The notes: a model not told the origin generated them from the letters alone. A stretch of 46,817 nt of DNA from a bacterium (GCA_022839105.1 JALHDH010000049.1:1-46817), one strand, 5' to 3'. Counted from the first letter of the stretch, positions 1 to 9,071 are shown. Numbers and translations are program-made.

Positions 1-740
1 CGGCGCTGCTCGCGGGACTCGGGCCACCCTGGTCCGGAGGGCTGTCCGAAGCGCATCCTGTCTTCGGGGCTCTCCTCCACTTCTTCTTCCTCGTCCTCGA
101 GCAGGACCCCGGCACTCTGGCGCGGGTCGTCGGGCCCGAGTCGGCGCCCCAGGACCAGCAGGGTCTCACGCAGCGGGAATCGGGTTCCCTGGTCTGGCCC
201 CTGGGCAGCCACCAGTTGCAGCCCTCCGGGGAAGGAGCGCGACGCGCGTCGGCCCCTGGACGGGGCCTCGTCGGCCAGTCCGGCGAGGCCCTCCATCGGC
301 TCTCGGGACTTCTCCTCGGCCAGATCGTTCAGGGCGTCCATGACCGGGCCCTTGAGGTTCGGGCGGCGCTGGGGTGGAGTCTGCACCGCGTCCCCCAACC
401 GGCCGGTCCGGACCTCGACGGCCTCCACTCCGAAGACCAGCAGTCCCAACTGGACCTTCTGGCCGGGCTGAAGGAAGTTCTGGTCGACGGATCTGCCATC
501 CACCAGCGTGGGGTTGGTACGGGATTTGTGCTGCAGGAGGTATCCCCGCTTCGCCTCGTTCCACTTCAAGGTGGCGTGAATCCGAGAGACCGTGGGCTCT
601 GCGAAGAGCACCCATCCCGGAGCCGCCTCGTTGGGATCCAGGGCCCTGCCCAGGGTCATCTCCTGGGCATCCAGGGGAAAGACCTTTCCCCTGTCGCTGC
701 CATCCAATACCCGAATCTGCAAGCCGGAATTCCAAGCCAT
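1..740 (-). CDS. Double-FHA-domain protein, partial (3' end outside window)
   Basis: The frame is open from an ATG at 740 to the left edge (246 codons, no stop). Residues 5-110 form a forkhead-associated domain: Gly31-Arg32, then Ser52-Arg-Ile-His55 and Asn76 sit where FHA domains bind phosphothreonine. A linker rich in Ala, Pro and Arg follows (about 115-170). A second FHA fold begins near residue 173 (LQLVAAQG, then LVLGRR) and is interrupted by an acidic Asp/Glu run before the sequence ends. No signal peptide or membrane helix is visible, so it is probably cytoplasmic and binds phosphothreonine on partners of a Ser/Thr kinase. No kinase is in the window. It lies 97 bp downstream of hflX on the same strand and may be cotranscribed. 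The SD-like GAGGAGG is about 15 nt upstream, a long spacing, so the start is only fairly sure. Confidence 0.85.
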   Translation of the reverse strand, partial: MAWNSGLQIRVLDGSDRGKVFPLDAQEMTLGRALDPNEAAPGWVLFAEPTVSRIHATLKWNEAKRGYLLQHKSRTNPTLVDGRSVDQNFLQPGQKVQLGLLVFGVEAVEVRTGRLGDAVQTPPQRRPNLKGPVMDALNDLAEEKSREPMEGLAGLADEAPSRGRRASRSFPGGLQLVAAQGPDQGTRFPLRETLLVLGRRLGPDDPRQSAGVLLEDEEEEVEESPEDRMRFGQPSGPGWPESREQR

Positions 741-837
741 GGGACAGCCTCGACGCCTCCTCAACCAGTCTGCGCTGGTTCCACATCGGAAAGCCTGGAC
801 CTTCTGGAGCCGGGGGGCACCCGGGGAGCGGATGGAT

Positions 838-2499
838 TCAAGGCGGGAGTCGAGCGGCCAGGGGGGGGGCGAGCATCTCCAGGGCAGATTCCGCAGCTTG
901 CAGGAATCCGCTCAGCGTGGCCGGGGTCAGGGCCGAGACGGCGACGGCCCCGGCCCAGGTCTCCAGCGCTGAACGCACCAGCTCCGGGGCCACCTGGTCC
1001 ACCTTGTTGAGGAGCAGGATCTGGGGGATTCCGTCCAGGGCCAGTTCTTCGAGGATGCCTTGGACGGCCAGGATCTGGTCGGGGTGGTTGGGGTTGGAGA
1101 CATCGACGACGTGGGCCAGGAGGTCGGCATCGTCGAGCTCTTCCAGGGTGGCCTTGAAGGCTCGGGCCAGGTCCTCGGGCAGGTCCTGGATGAAGCCCAC
1201 GGTGTCCGTGAGGATCACCTCCCGGCCGGAGGGGAGCCGGAGCCGGCGAGAGGTCGGATCCAGGGTGGCGAAGAGACGATCTTCGACCAGCACCTCGGCC
1301 CCGGTCAGGGTTCGCAACAAGGTGGACTTCCCGGCGTTGGTGTAGCCGACCAGGTTGATCACCGGAATTCCCGAGCGCGCCCGCCGGGAACGGCGCAGCC
1401 GACGCTGTCTGGAGAGCTGTTCGAGTTCCTTCTCCAGCCGGGCGATGCGGTCCTTGACCCGCCGCCGGAGGACCTCGATCTTGGTCTCTCCCGGGCCTCG
1501 GGCGCCGATCCCTCCGGTCAGGCGGGACAGGAAGTCGTCCTTGAGCACCAGGCGGGGCAGGCTGTACTTCATCTGGGCCAGCTCCACCTGCAGCTTGCCG
1601 TCCCGACTGTGGGCCCTGCGGGCGAAGATGTCCAGGATCAACTGGGTGCGATCGATCACCTCCAACTCTCCGAGCTCCGAGATGGCCCGCATCTGCGAGC
1701 CGGAAAGCTCGCCTTCAAAGACGATCAGATCGGCCCCCTTCTGCATGGCGGTGATCATGAGTTCCTTGAGCTTGCCGCTGCCGACCACGTAACGGGGATT
1801 CAGATCGCGGCGGCGCTGGGTCACCACCTCGACGACCTGGATCCCGGCTGAATCCGCCAGTTCCTGCAACTCGGCCATCGACTGCTGGAGATCCTCGAGC
1901 CTGCCGGTCGTGACGCCGACCAGGATCCCCTTGCGCGTCTGCCCGGTCACCTGCCTGGAGTCGCGGGCGATGGCGGCGGACTCCTGCTCCAGGCCAGCCA
2001 GCAGGGCCGTGAAGTCCAGGTCCAGACCGTGGACCGAGACGGGCTCCTCCAGATGCCAGGGGTCGCCTTGGGAGCTCTCCGGCTTCAGCCAGGCCAGGTG
2101 GATCTCGCCTGGAAGCCCGGAGGGCAGGGCCTGCACCGCGCCCAGAAGGTCGAAACGCAACAGGGCCAGGTCGGTCAGGTCGTCATGGGTCAGCGGCTCG
2201 CCGTCGAGGTGGGTGTGGAGGAAGCGGACCCCTCGGAAGCGGGACTTCCCAACCCGAAAGCGAGCCAACTCCGAGATCACGATGCCCTTGGCATCCCCGA
2301 CGTAGACCTCCAGCACGTTCCCTCGGCGATCCACCAGGATGCCGATCTGCCGTCCGGTCTCCCGGGAAGCCTCGGTCAGGGCGCGGGCGAGTTCGGGCGT
2401 CAGGACCCGGTCCGGGGGAATCCGCCTCTGGAAGAGTCTCTGGAGGGTCTTCTTCTGGCTGGGTTTCAGGCCCAGGGTATTGCCCTTGAGATCGCGGAT
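838..2499 (-). CDS. hflX: GTPase HflX, ribosome-associated, probable ATC start
   Basis: HflX is a GTPase that binds the 50S subunit and splits stalled or hibernating ribosomes. The HflX-specific GGIGARGPGETKIE segment, a coiled coil, the G1 motif GYTNAGKST, the G3 motif DTVGF and the G4 motif NKVD appear in order. The first ordinary start in frame is a GTG at 2334. Upstream of it the same frame continues without a stop and encodes the N-terminal segment of long HflX proteins (LKGNTLGLKPSQKK, then RRIPPDRV, then ETGRQIGILV). No ATG, GTG or TTG lies between the in-frame TGA near 2573 and 2334. A perfect AAGGAGG sits nine bases before an ATC at 2499-2497, chosen here as the start (553 aa). A gene finder limited to standard starts would place the 5' end at 2334. 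Confidence 0.92.
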   Translation of the reverse strand: MRDLKGNTLGLKPSQKKTLQRLFQRRIPPDRVLTPELARALTEASRETGRQIGILVDRRGNVLEVYVGDAKGIVISELARFRVGKSRFRGVRFLHTHLDGEPLTHDDLTDLALLRFDLLGAVQALPSGLPGEIHLAWLKPESSQGDPWHLEEPVSVHGLDLDFTALLAGLEQESAAIARDSRQVTGQTRKGILVGVTTGRLEDLQQSMAELQELADSAGIQVVEVVTQRRRDLNPRYVVGSGKLKELMITAMQKGADLIVFEGELSGSQMRAISELGELEVIDRTQLILDIFARRAHSRDGKLQVELAQMKYSLPRLVLKDDFLSRLTGGIGARGPGETKIEVLRRRVKDRIARLEKELEQLSRQRRLRRSRRARSGIPVINLVGYTNAGKSTLLRTLTGAEVLVEDRLFATLDPTSRRLRLPSGREVILTDTVGFIQDLPEDLARAFKATLEELDDADLLAHVVDVSNPNHPDQILAVQGILEELALDGIPQILLLNKVDQVAPELVRSALETWAGAVAVSALTPATLSGFLQAAESALEMLAPPLAARLPP

Positions 2500-2649
2500 C
2501 GCTCGGGTCCTCCTTCGGCAGGTATCTCCTCCCGGATGTCCAACGGGGCCGCCGGGAGGCCCCCATCATAGCACGCCCCAGGCGCCCCTGGCAGCGGTCC
2601 GCAGCCGGGGCCAGGGGCATTCCGGGTCACCCTCGGATGCCGGAGGAGG

Positions 2650-2677
2650 TTGGGGGCGGGCGTATAACCTGTATCCT
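2650..2677 (+). promoter_or_regulatory. Possible sigma70-type promoter for the TPR gene
   Basis: TTGGGG at 2650-2655 and TATCCT at 2672-2677 are separated by 16 bp, 37 bp before the ATG at 2714. The fit is modest. The 214-bp gap between hflX and this gene is divergent and holds no other recognisable element. Confidence 0.3.
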
Positions 2678-2713
2678 CCGCGGTCCAGGTTCAAAGGAGA
2701 GGGACGGTCCAGC

Positions 2714-3373
2714 ATGGCCCGGATGAGTCTCAAGAAGATCGCCATCGTGCTCTCGCTGCTGGGCCTGATCGGTCCGTTGTTCTGGGTTTTCATGCGCAAT
2801 GGCCTGGAACCGACCGTCTTCGGAGCCACCGTCAGCATGTGCCTGGCCCTGACGGTCCTGAACCTCTGGGACCAGCAGAGGGTCAGCCGGAAGCTGGCCC
2901 TGGAGGATGTCGAGGCCTCCAGGGAGATGATGGAGAAGTCGCAGTTCCGCGCGGCCCTGAACCGCCTGGAGTCGGCCCTCAAGCATGACCCCGCCTGTTT
3001 CGAGGTGCGCGTCGCCCGTGGAGAGATCTACCGTTGCGAGCAGGCCTATGATCTGGCTCGTCGCGAGCTGGTGGAGGCCATCCAGATCCGTCCGAACTCC
3101 TTCCGAGCCCACTTCGCCCTGGGCCTGACCTACCTGCAGGAGAAGAAGGTCTTCGAAGCCGTCTCGGAGTTCCGCCGCACGATCGAGCTCAAGCCGGACT
3201 TCAGCGAGGCGCACTTCATCCTGGCCCAGTCCTATGAGCTGGCCGGTGAGAAGTCCAAGGCCCTGGAGGCCTACCGGAACTTCCTGAAGGTCGTGTCGGG
3301 TGAACAGGACACCAGTCGGAAGATCGCCGACTACGTTGAACGCAGCCAGTTGCGGATCATGGCGCTCAAGTAG
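2714..3373 (+). CDS. Membrane-anchored tetratricopeptide-repeat protein
   Basis: A 219-residue protein with two N-terminal hydrophobic helices (about residues 8-28 and 34-50). About three TPR repeats follow from residue 60 to 190, with typical motifs such as FEVRVARGEIYRCEQAYDLA and SEAHFILAQSYELAGEKSKA. TPR arrays act as protein-binding scaffolds, and the anchor suggests assembly at the inner membrane. The start is the first ATG after AAAGGAG at about 2693; a second in-frame ATG lies at 2723. The pilin-like gene begins 14 bp downstream, so the two are probably cotranscribed and may act together. No enzymatic motif is seen and the exact role is unknown. Confidence 0.85.
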   Translation: MARMSLKKIAIVLSLLGLIGPLFWVFMRNGLEPTVFGATVSMCLALTVLNLWDQQRVSRKLALEDVEASREMMEKSQFRAALNRLESALKHDPACFEVRVARGEIYRCEQAYDLARRELVEAIQIRPNSFRAHFALGLTYLQEKKVFEAVSEFRRTIELKPDFSEAHFILAQSYELAGEKSKALEAYRNFLKVVSGEQDTSRKIADYVERSQLRIMALK

Positions 3374-3387
3374 CCCGGAGGAACCCC

Positions 3388-3879
3388 ATGGCCGAGAAAG
3401 CCAACAAGAAGCCCGAACCGAACATGGTCGAGTTGGGCAGCATCGTGTTCATCCTGGCGGTGCTCTTCGCAGTCCTGCTTCCGGCCTGGGAAATGGTCTC
3501 GCACCGGGCCAGGGAGCAGGCCCGATTGCTGCAATGTCAGCAGAATCTGCAGATCCTCAAGATGGGGGTGGAGACCTTCCGCCAGACCCACCAGGGCCGC
3601 TTTCCGGCCAGGCTGGAGGATCTGGTCGTGGAGGAGGTCCTGGATGAGATGCCCAAATGCCCTTCCTCCGAGAAGCAGTCCTATACGGGGAAGGGCTACC
3701 AATACAAGCCGGGCGATCCGGGCCGCTACACGATCATGTGCTTCGGCAACGCCCACGGCGATGCCGATGCCGGGGTCAATGAGCCTTATTACGACTCTCT
3801 GTATGGAATCAAGCCGCCGTTGAAGGGGGAAAGCGTCTCCTCTCCTTCCCCCTCCACCGCCTCGCCGACTCCAGACTAG
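3388..3879 (+). CDS. Type IV pilin/pseudopilin-like protein without prepilin peptidase site
   Basis: A 163-residue protein. A hydrophobic helix (residues 15-35) leads straight into an amphipathic helix (HRAREQARLLQCQQNLQIL), then a short globular part ending in a Ser/Pro-rich tail. This layout and the RAREQAR...CQQNL pattern resemble pseudopilins of the GspG/DUF1559 type, whose mature N-terminus reads FTLIE. Here the segment before the helix is PNMVELGS, with no Gly-Phe cleavage site, so processing by PilD is unlikely. It may be a pilin-derived inner-membrane protein. Its stop overlaps the convergent uspA stop through a shared CTAG. The family assignment rests on the helix pattern only. Confidence 0.75.
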   Translation: MAEKANKKPEPNMVELGSIVFILAVLFAVLLPAWEMVSHRAREQARLLQCQQNLQILKMGVETFRQTHQGRFPARLEDLVVEEVLDEMPKCPSSEKQSYTGKGYQYKPGDPGRYTIMCFGNAHGDADAGVNEPYYDSLYGIKPPLKGESVSSPSPSTASPTPD

Positions 3880-4331
3880 GAGCCTGTGCGGTTCCGGGGG
3901 AGGATCAGGACCGGCCTGCCGCAGTGGGAAAGGACGTACTGGCTGACGCTGCCCAGGAGCAGGCCCGAGAGTCGCCCCCGACCCCGGCTGCCCATCACCA
4001 CCACGTCCGATTTCTCGGCTTCCGTGCAGATCACCTCACCGGGGGCGCCCTCCAGGAGGTGGCAGCTCACCTCGTCGGCCGTGCCCAGTTCCTCGAGGAT
4101 CTTGTCGAGGAATCCGCGCCCTTCGATGGCCAGGCGCTCCTCGACTTCCCGAGGCAGAAGATCGACCTCGCTCATCGAGACCCGGTTGGAGAGGAGATCG
4201 ATCAGGTACAACGGGACGACATGGATCAGGCGGACCTTGCCGCCGTACTTCCGGGCCAGATCCAGGGCGACCCGGGCCGCTTCCAGGGATTCCGCCGAAC
4301 CATCGACGGGGCAGAGCACATTCCTGAACAT
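3876..4331 (-). CDS. Universal stress protein, UspA family
   Basis: A 151-residue single-domain Usp protein that begins MFRNVLCPVDGS, the usual first strand and Asp of the fold. The C-terminal nucleotide-binding loop GSRGRGRLSGLLLGSVS fits the G-2X-G-9X-G(S/T) pattern of ATP-binding UspA proteins, so it probably binds ATP. Such proteins are small cytoplasmic stress-response factors. GGAGG lies six bases before the ATG. It is downstream of the RND pump on the same strand after a 97-bp gap containing a 12-bp palindrome (CCCTGGCCAGGG, 4398-4409), so cotranscription is possible but not shown. Confidence 0.93.
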   Translation of the reverse strand: MFRNVLCPVDGSAESLEAARVALDLARKYGGKVRLIHVVPLYLIDLLSNRVSMSEVDLLPREVEERLAIEGRGFLDKILEELGTADEVSCHLLEGAPGEVICTEAEKSDVVVMGSRGRGRLSGLLLGSVSQYVLSHCGRPVLILPRNRTGS

Positions 4332-4428
4332 GGTGCCTCCAGTTCTTCTCGAGGGAGTCTGTGGCTGGGAACCGACTTCGCCTCCGGAGGGGGTCGTCCC
4401 TGGCCAGGGGATCCCGGTCCGGAGATCT

Positions 4429-7400
4429 TCAGTCCAGAACCTCCCTGGAAGGGGGGGGCACCTTCCGCTTCCAGACCATGTGGTACAGGACCGGCACCGC
4501 CGTCCGCGACAGAAGAAGCGAGGCCACCTCGCCGGCCATCAGGGAGATGGCCAGCCCGTTGAAGATCGGGTCGGTCAGGATCACCGCCGAGCCCACCACC
4601 ACGGCCGCAGCGGTCAGGAGCATGGGGCGGAAGCGCACCGCTCCGGCGTCGATGACCGCCTGGTCCAGGGGGGCTCCCTGCTTGAGGCGCAACTCGATGA
4701 AGTCGACCAGGATGATCGAGTTGCGCACCACGATGCCGGCCCCCGCGATGAAGCCGATCATCGAGGTGGCCGTGAAGAAGGCGCCCAGACCCCAGTGGGC
4801 CGGCAGGATTCCCACCAGCGAGAAGGGGATGGCCGTGACGATGACCAGTGGAGTCACGAAGTTCTCGAACCAGCCCACCACCAGGGCGTAGATCAGGACC
4901 ATGACCACCGCGAAGGCGATGCCCATGTCCCGGAAGACCTCCCAGGTGACCTGCCACTCGCCATCCCACTTGACCGAGTAGCTCTCGGTCTCGAAGGGCT
5001 GGGCGATGAAGTGCGTGTGCACCTTCTGGCCATCCGGGGCGAGAAGGGCGTCGATCTCCGGCTGCAGGTTCAGGATGGCGTAGAGCGGGCTTTCCACCTC
5101 GCCGGCCACGTCTCCGGTGACGTAGATCACCGGCTGGAGGTTCTTGTGATAGATCGAGACCTCGGCCGTCTCCTCGACCGGCCGCACCAGGCTCCTGAGC
5201 GGGACCAGGCGGCCATCCCGCGAGGGCAACAGGGTCGACTCCAGGGCCTCCAGCGTCCGGGCCGGCCTGGAATAGCGCAGCACCAGGGGGATGTCCTCGC
5301 GGGCCGACGGATCGTGAAGCAGGCCCACCGTGCGGCCCTGCAGGGCGGTCTCCACGGCGGCCGCCACGTCTGCGGGCGAGACGCCGGCCCGGGTGGCCTT
5401 CTCCCGATCCACCACCAGATGGATGCGGGGCTGCGGATCCTCCTGATACCAGTCCACGTCCACCACTCCGGGGGAGTGTTCATACAACTGCTTGATTCGG
5501 GAGGCAAGCTCCTGACGGCCCTTGGCCTCGGGACCGAAGACCTCGGTGACCAGCGTCTGGAGAACCGGAGGACCGGGCGGGATCTCGGCCACCAGGAGGA
5601 CCGCACCGTGGCGCTGGGCCACCTCGCGCAACTCGGGTCGCAGGGCCACGGCGATCTCGTGGCTCTGACGCTGGCGATGATGCTTGGCCTCCAGGTTGAC
5701 CTGGATGTCCGCGACGTTGGGACCCGAGCGCAGGAAATAGTGACGGACCAGGCCGTTGAAGTTGTAGGGTGAGGCCGTGCCCACATAGGCCTGGTAGTGG
5801 GTGACCTCCGGGACCCTGGCGATCTGCCGGCTCAGCTCGCGCACCACCCGGGCGGTCTCCTCCAGGGTGCTGCCCTCGGGCATGTCGAGCAGGACCTGCA
5901 ATTCGCTCTTGTTGTCGAAGGGCAGCATCTTGAACTGGACCGCCTTGAGCGGCACCAGGGCCATGGCCGCGAGCAGCAGCGCGGAGGTGCCCAGCAGGAA
6001 GGACCAGCGCCAGCCCGAGTGATGGATCAGCGGATCCATGAATCGGCGATAGAGACGGGTCAGGAAGTCCTCCGGCTCATCGTGCCCGCCGGCGTGCCCC
6101 TCATCGCCCAGCAGCCTCAAGGCAGCCCAGGGAACGATGGTGAACGCCACCAGCATCGAGAAGAGCATGGCCGCCGAGGCCCCCAGCGGGATGGGGAGCA
6201 TGTACGGCCCCATCAGACCGCTGACGAAGGCCATCGGCAGGATGGCCGCGACCACGGTCAGGGTGGCCAGGATCGTGGGGTTGCCGACCTCGTCCACGGC
6301 CTCCAGCACGATCTCGGCCCGGGGACGCCCGGCGCTCTCGGGAAGACGCAGATGGCGGACCACGTTCTCCACCACCACGATGGCGTCGTCCACCAGGATG
6401 CCGATCGAGAAGATCAGGGCGAAGAAGGTGACCCGGTTCAGGGTGAAGTCATAAAGGACGAAGGTCGCCAGGGTCAGGGCCAGGGTCACGGGGATCGCGA
6501 TGGCCACCACGACCGACTCGCGCTTGCCCAGGGCCCACCAGATCAGCAGGGAGACCGAGACCACGGCGATCCCCATGTGCAGCAGGAGCTCGTTGGAGCG
6601 TTCGGCCGCGGTCTCGCCGTAGTCCCGGGTCACGGTGAGGGTGACCTCCGAGGGGAGGTAACGGCCGCGGATGGCCTCGAGTTTCTCCAGGACGGCATGC
6701 GAGACGGCGATGGCGTTGGCCCCGGGGCGCTTGGCGACAGCCAGGGTGACGGCCTCCTCTTCGCCAGCCGGCTCGGCGCCCGAGGCCGGTCCCCGGCCGA
6801 AGAAGACATAGTCGGAGGGCTCTTCGGGGCCATCGGTCAAGGTGGCCACCTCGCGAAGGCGCACCGGGCGGCCCTGGTGCACCGCCACCACGACCGAGCC
6901 GACCTCCTCGGAATCGCGAAGGAAGGAGCCGGTGCGCACCAGGACGCTGCGCTCGCCGCGGTCCATCCGACCGCTGTGGCTGGCCGTGTTCTGGGCCTGC
7001 AAGGCTCCCATGACGTGGGTCGGGGAAAGGCCGAAGGCCGCCAGGCGGGAGGGCTCCAGGTCGAGGCGCACCTGCCGGCGTTGTCCCCCGATCAGGGTGG
7101 TCTCCGAGACATCGGGAACCTGCTTGATCTGCTCGTCGAGCTGGGCGGCGATGGCTCTCAGCTCCTGGCCGTGCAGCGTGGCGCTGGACAAGGTCAGCGC
7201 CAGGATCGGCACGTCGTCGATCGAACGGGACTTGATCAGCGGCTGGCTGGCCCCCGGGGGGATCCTGTCGAAGTTGGCGTAGAGCTTGGTATACAGCCGG
7301 ATCAGCGCGTCCTCGGGGTCGGTGCCGACCAGGAAGCGGACGATGATCAAGGACTCGCCGGGCCGGCTGATCGAGTAGAGGTACTCGACCCCGGGAAGCT

Positions 7401-7662
7401 CCTGGATCAGCTTCTCGGCGGGCCAGGTGACGCGCTGCTCGACGTCTTCAGCCGAGGCTCCCGGCATGGCGACCATGACGTCGGCCATGGGAACGACGAT
7501 CTGCGGCTCCTCTTCGCGGGGCAGCACCAGGGTGGCACCCACCCCCAAGAGCAGCGAGACCAGGATCACCAGGGGGGTCAGCTTGGAGTTGAGGAACATC
7601 GCGGCCAGGCGACCAGCCAGGCCGCGAACAGGGGGGTGGGGGGACGGCGAATTCGAGCTCAC
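4429..7662 (-). CDS. RND efflux transporter, inner-membrane permease subunit
   Basis: A 1077-residue permease of the AcrB/MexB superfamily, the usual length. It has an N-terminal transmembrane helix, two large periplasmic loops and two blocks of five to six helices. The proton-relay Asp pair is visible in GILVDDAIVVVENV near residue 425, and FSIGILVDDA marks TM4. It should exchange protons for export of drugs, detergents or other amphiphiles. The N-terminal LPREEEPQI segment is common in the HAE group rather than the metal-exporting HME group, so I favour organic substrates. It starts at a GTG that overlaps the adaptor stop by four bases (GTGA). No TolC-like outer-membrane gene is in the window. 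Confidence 0.95.
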   Translation of the reverse strand: MSSNSPSPHPPVRGLAGRLAAMFLNSKLTPLVILVSLLLGVGATLVLPREEEPQIVVPMADVMVAMPGASAEDVEQRVTWPAEKLIQELPGVEYLYSISRPGESLIIVRFLVGTDPEDALIRLYTKLYANFDRIPPGASQPLIKSRSIDDVPILALTLSSATLHGQELRAIAAQLDEQIKQVPDVSETTLIGGQRRQVRLDLEPSRLAAFGLSPTHVMGALQAQNTASHSGRMDRGERSVLVRTGSFLRDSEEVGSVVVAVHQGRPVRLREVATLTDGPEEPSDYVFFGRGPASGAEPAGEEEAVTLAVAKRPGANAIAVSHAVLEKLEAIRGRYLPSEVTLTVTRDYGETAAERSNELLLHMGIAVVSVSLLIWWALGKRESVVVAIAIPVTLALTLATFVLYDFTLNRVTFFALIFSIGILVDDAIVVVENVVRHLRLPESAGRPRAEIVLEAVDEVGNPTILATLTVVAAILPMAFVSGLMGPYMLPIPLGASAAMLFSMLVAFTIVPWAALRLLGDEGHAGGHDEPEDFLTRLYRRFMDPLIHHSGWRWSFLLGTSALLLAAMALVPLKAVQFKMLPFDNKSELQVLLDMPEGSTLEETARVVRELSRQIARVPEVTHYQAYVGTASPYNFNGLVRHYFLRSGPNVADIQVNLEAKHHRQRQSHEIAVALRPELREVAQRHGAVLLVAEIPPGPPVLQTLVTEVFGPEAKGRQELASRIKQLYEHSPGVVDVDWYQEDPQPRIHLVVDREKATRAGVSPADVAAAVETALQGRTVGLLHDPSAREDIPLVLRYSRPARTLEALESTLLPSRDGRLVPLRSLVRPVEETAEVSIYHKNLQPVIYVTGDVAGEVESPLYAILNLQPEIDALLAPDGQKVHTHFIAQPFETESYSVKWDGEWQVTWEVFRDMGIAFAVVMVLIYALVVGWFENFVTPLVIVTAIPFSLVGILPAHWGLGAFFTATSMIGFIAGAGIVVRNSIILVDFIELRLKQGAPLDQAVIDAGAVRFRPMLLTAAAVVVGSAVILTDPIFNGLAISLMAGEVASLLLSRTAVPVLYHMVWKRKVPPPSREVLD

Positions 7663-8963
7663 GGGGCGGCCTCCTCAGCCAGGACCCGCGCTCCGTCGAC
7701 GAGTCCCGAGGCCTGGCGAACGACCCGCTCTCCCGCCTTCAGACCCGTCAGGATCTCGATGCCGGAGGGGAGCGCCCCACCGGTCTTGACCAGGCGCAGG
7801 TGCGCCAGGCCCTGGTCTCCAACCACGAAGACCCCCTCCAACTGTCCTCGACGCACCAGGGCATCCGGAGGCACGGCCAGGAAGGAGCGGGTGCCCTGGG
7901 GGACCTGCACCCGGCCGTACATCCCGGGGAGGATCCTCCCGTCCTGGTTCTGGAGCGAGATCTTCACCGTGAAGGTGCGGCTGGCCGGATCCGCCGAGGG
8001 GACGATCTGGTCGATCCGGCCCGAGGCCCGGCGTTCCAGGGCATCCAGGTGCACCGGAAGGGCCTGGCCGATCTGGAGGTGCTTGAGCTGCTCTTCGGGG
8101 ACCGAGACCTCCAGGCGGACCGCGCGCACGTCCTGGACCTCCAGGAGTGGACCTCCCGGGACCGTCATCTCGCCCTCCCAGGCCAGCTTGCGCGTCACCA
8201 CGCCGGCAAAGGGCGCGCGGACCTCTCCATAGGGGAGATGGCTCATGGCCACCTCGACCCCGGCCTGGGCCTGGCCCACGGCGGCCCGCGAGCTGTCCAC
8301 GGCAGCCCTGGTCTCACCCATTGTGGCCTGGGCCCGGCTCAAGGAGGCCTCGGCCTGGCGGCTGGCGGCCTGCAGGCCCTGGAGCCGGGCGCGGGCCACC
8401 TCGAGCTCGGTCTGGGTCTGCTCGGCCCGCTGCTTCGCGATGGCCCCCTGCTCGAAGAGGTACTTGTGGCGACGGGCCTCGGTCTCGGCCAGGGCCAGGC
8501 GTGAGCGGGCCTCGACCTGTTCGGCCTCCAGCCCCCGGAGCCGAGCCCGGGCCTCGGCGACCGCGGCCCCGGCGGTCTCCAGGGCAGCCTCCGCCTGACG
8601 GCTGGCGGCGCTGGCCGTCAGGGTCCCGGCCTGGGCCTGGCTGACCTGGGCACTGAGGTCGCGGGCGTCGACTTCGACCAGGACCTCTCCGGCCTGGACG
8701 GCATCCCCCTCCTCGACCCTCAACCGGGTGATCAGGCCACTGATCCGGGTGGTCAGGAGGGCCTGGCGCACCGGAGCGACGGTCCCGGAGAGTTCCAGGC
8801 TCTCGGGCATCTGGCCGGGCCGGACCGTGAGGACCTGCACGGATCGAATCTCCCGCCCCGAGCCGGTTGGGGGATGGGATGGGGAAGGAGCCTCCCCTCC
8901 CAACCACCACCAGGTGCCGGCCAGCAGGGCCAGCCCGGCCAGGGTGTAGAGGAACCAGCGCAT
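7659..8963 (-). CDS. RND efflux periplasmic adaptor (membrane fusion protein)
   Basis: A 434-residue HlyD/AcrA-type adaptor. Residues 2-22 form an N-terminal signal or anchor helix ending WWWLGG. A split lipoyl domain comes next (GLITRLRVEEGDAVQAGEVL), then a long alpha-helical hairpin rich in Ala, Glu, Arg and Gln (about 105-225), the second lipoyl half (GEVRAPFAGVVTRKLA), a beta-barrel and a membrane-proximal domain. It bridges the permease to an outer-membrane channel. GGAGG lies six bases before the ATG. The stop overlaps the permease start, so the pair is translationally coupled. It has no lipobox cysteine. Confidence 0.95.
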   Translation of the reverse strand: MRWFLYTLAGLALLAGTWWWLGGEAPSPSHPPTGSGREIRSVQVLTVRPGQMPESLELSGTVAPVRQALLTTRISGLITRLRVEEGDAVQAGEVLVEVDARDLSAQVSQAQAGTLTASAASRQAEAALETAGAAVAEARARLRGLEAEQVEARSRLALAETEARRHKYLFEQGAIAKQRAEQTQTELEVARARLQGLQAASRQAEASLSRAQATMGETRAAVDSSRAAVGQAQAGVEVAMSHLPYGEVRAPFAGVVTRKLAWEGEMTVPGGPLLEVQDVRAVRLEVSVPEEQLKHLQIGQALPVHLDALERRASGRIDQIVPSADPASRTFTVKISLQNQDGRILPGMYGRVQVPQGTRSFLAVPPDALVRRGQLEGVFVVGDQGLAHLRLVKTGGALPSGIEILTGLKAGERVVRQASGLVDGARVLAEEAAP

Positions 8964-9071
8964 CGAGCACCTCCCGGGAATGAGCCTCCCCTTCCCTCCG
9001 ATGCCTCGGAGCGGGCAGGGATTCAGGACTTCGGTTCGGACCGGCAGGATTCTTCCCGACCCGGGCGGACC

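Noticed and set aside
166..786. 206-codon minus frame at the left edge
   Set aside because: Another frame of the same strand encodes two FHA domains with all key residues; this one has no domain.
3886..8232. Long plus-strand open frames opposite the RND pump and UspA
   Set aside because: They are antisense shadows of well-recognised genes. Their His/Gly/Gln/Arg-rich translations match no family and come from high GC at third codon positions.
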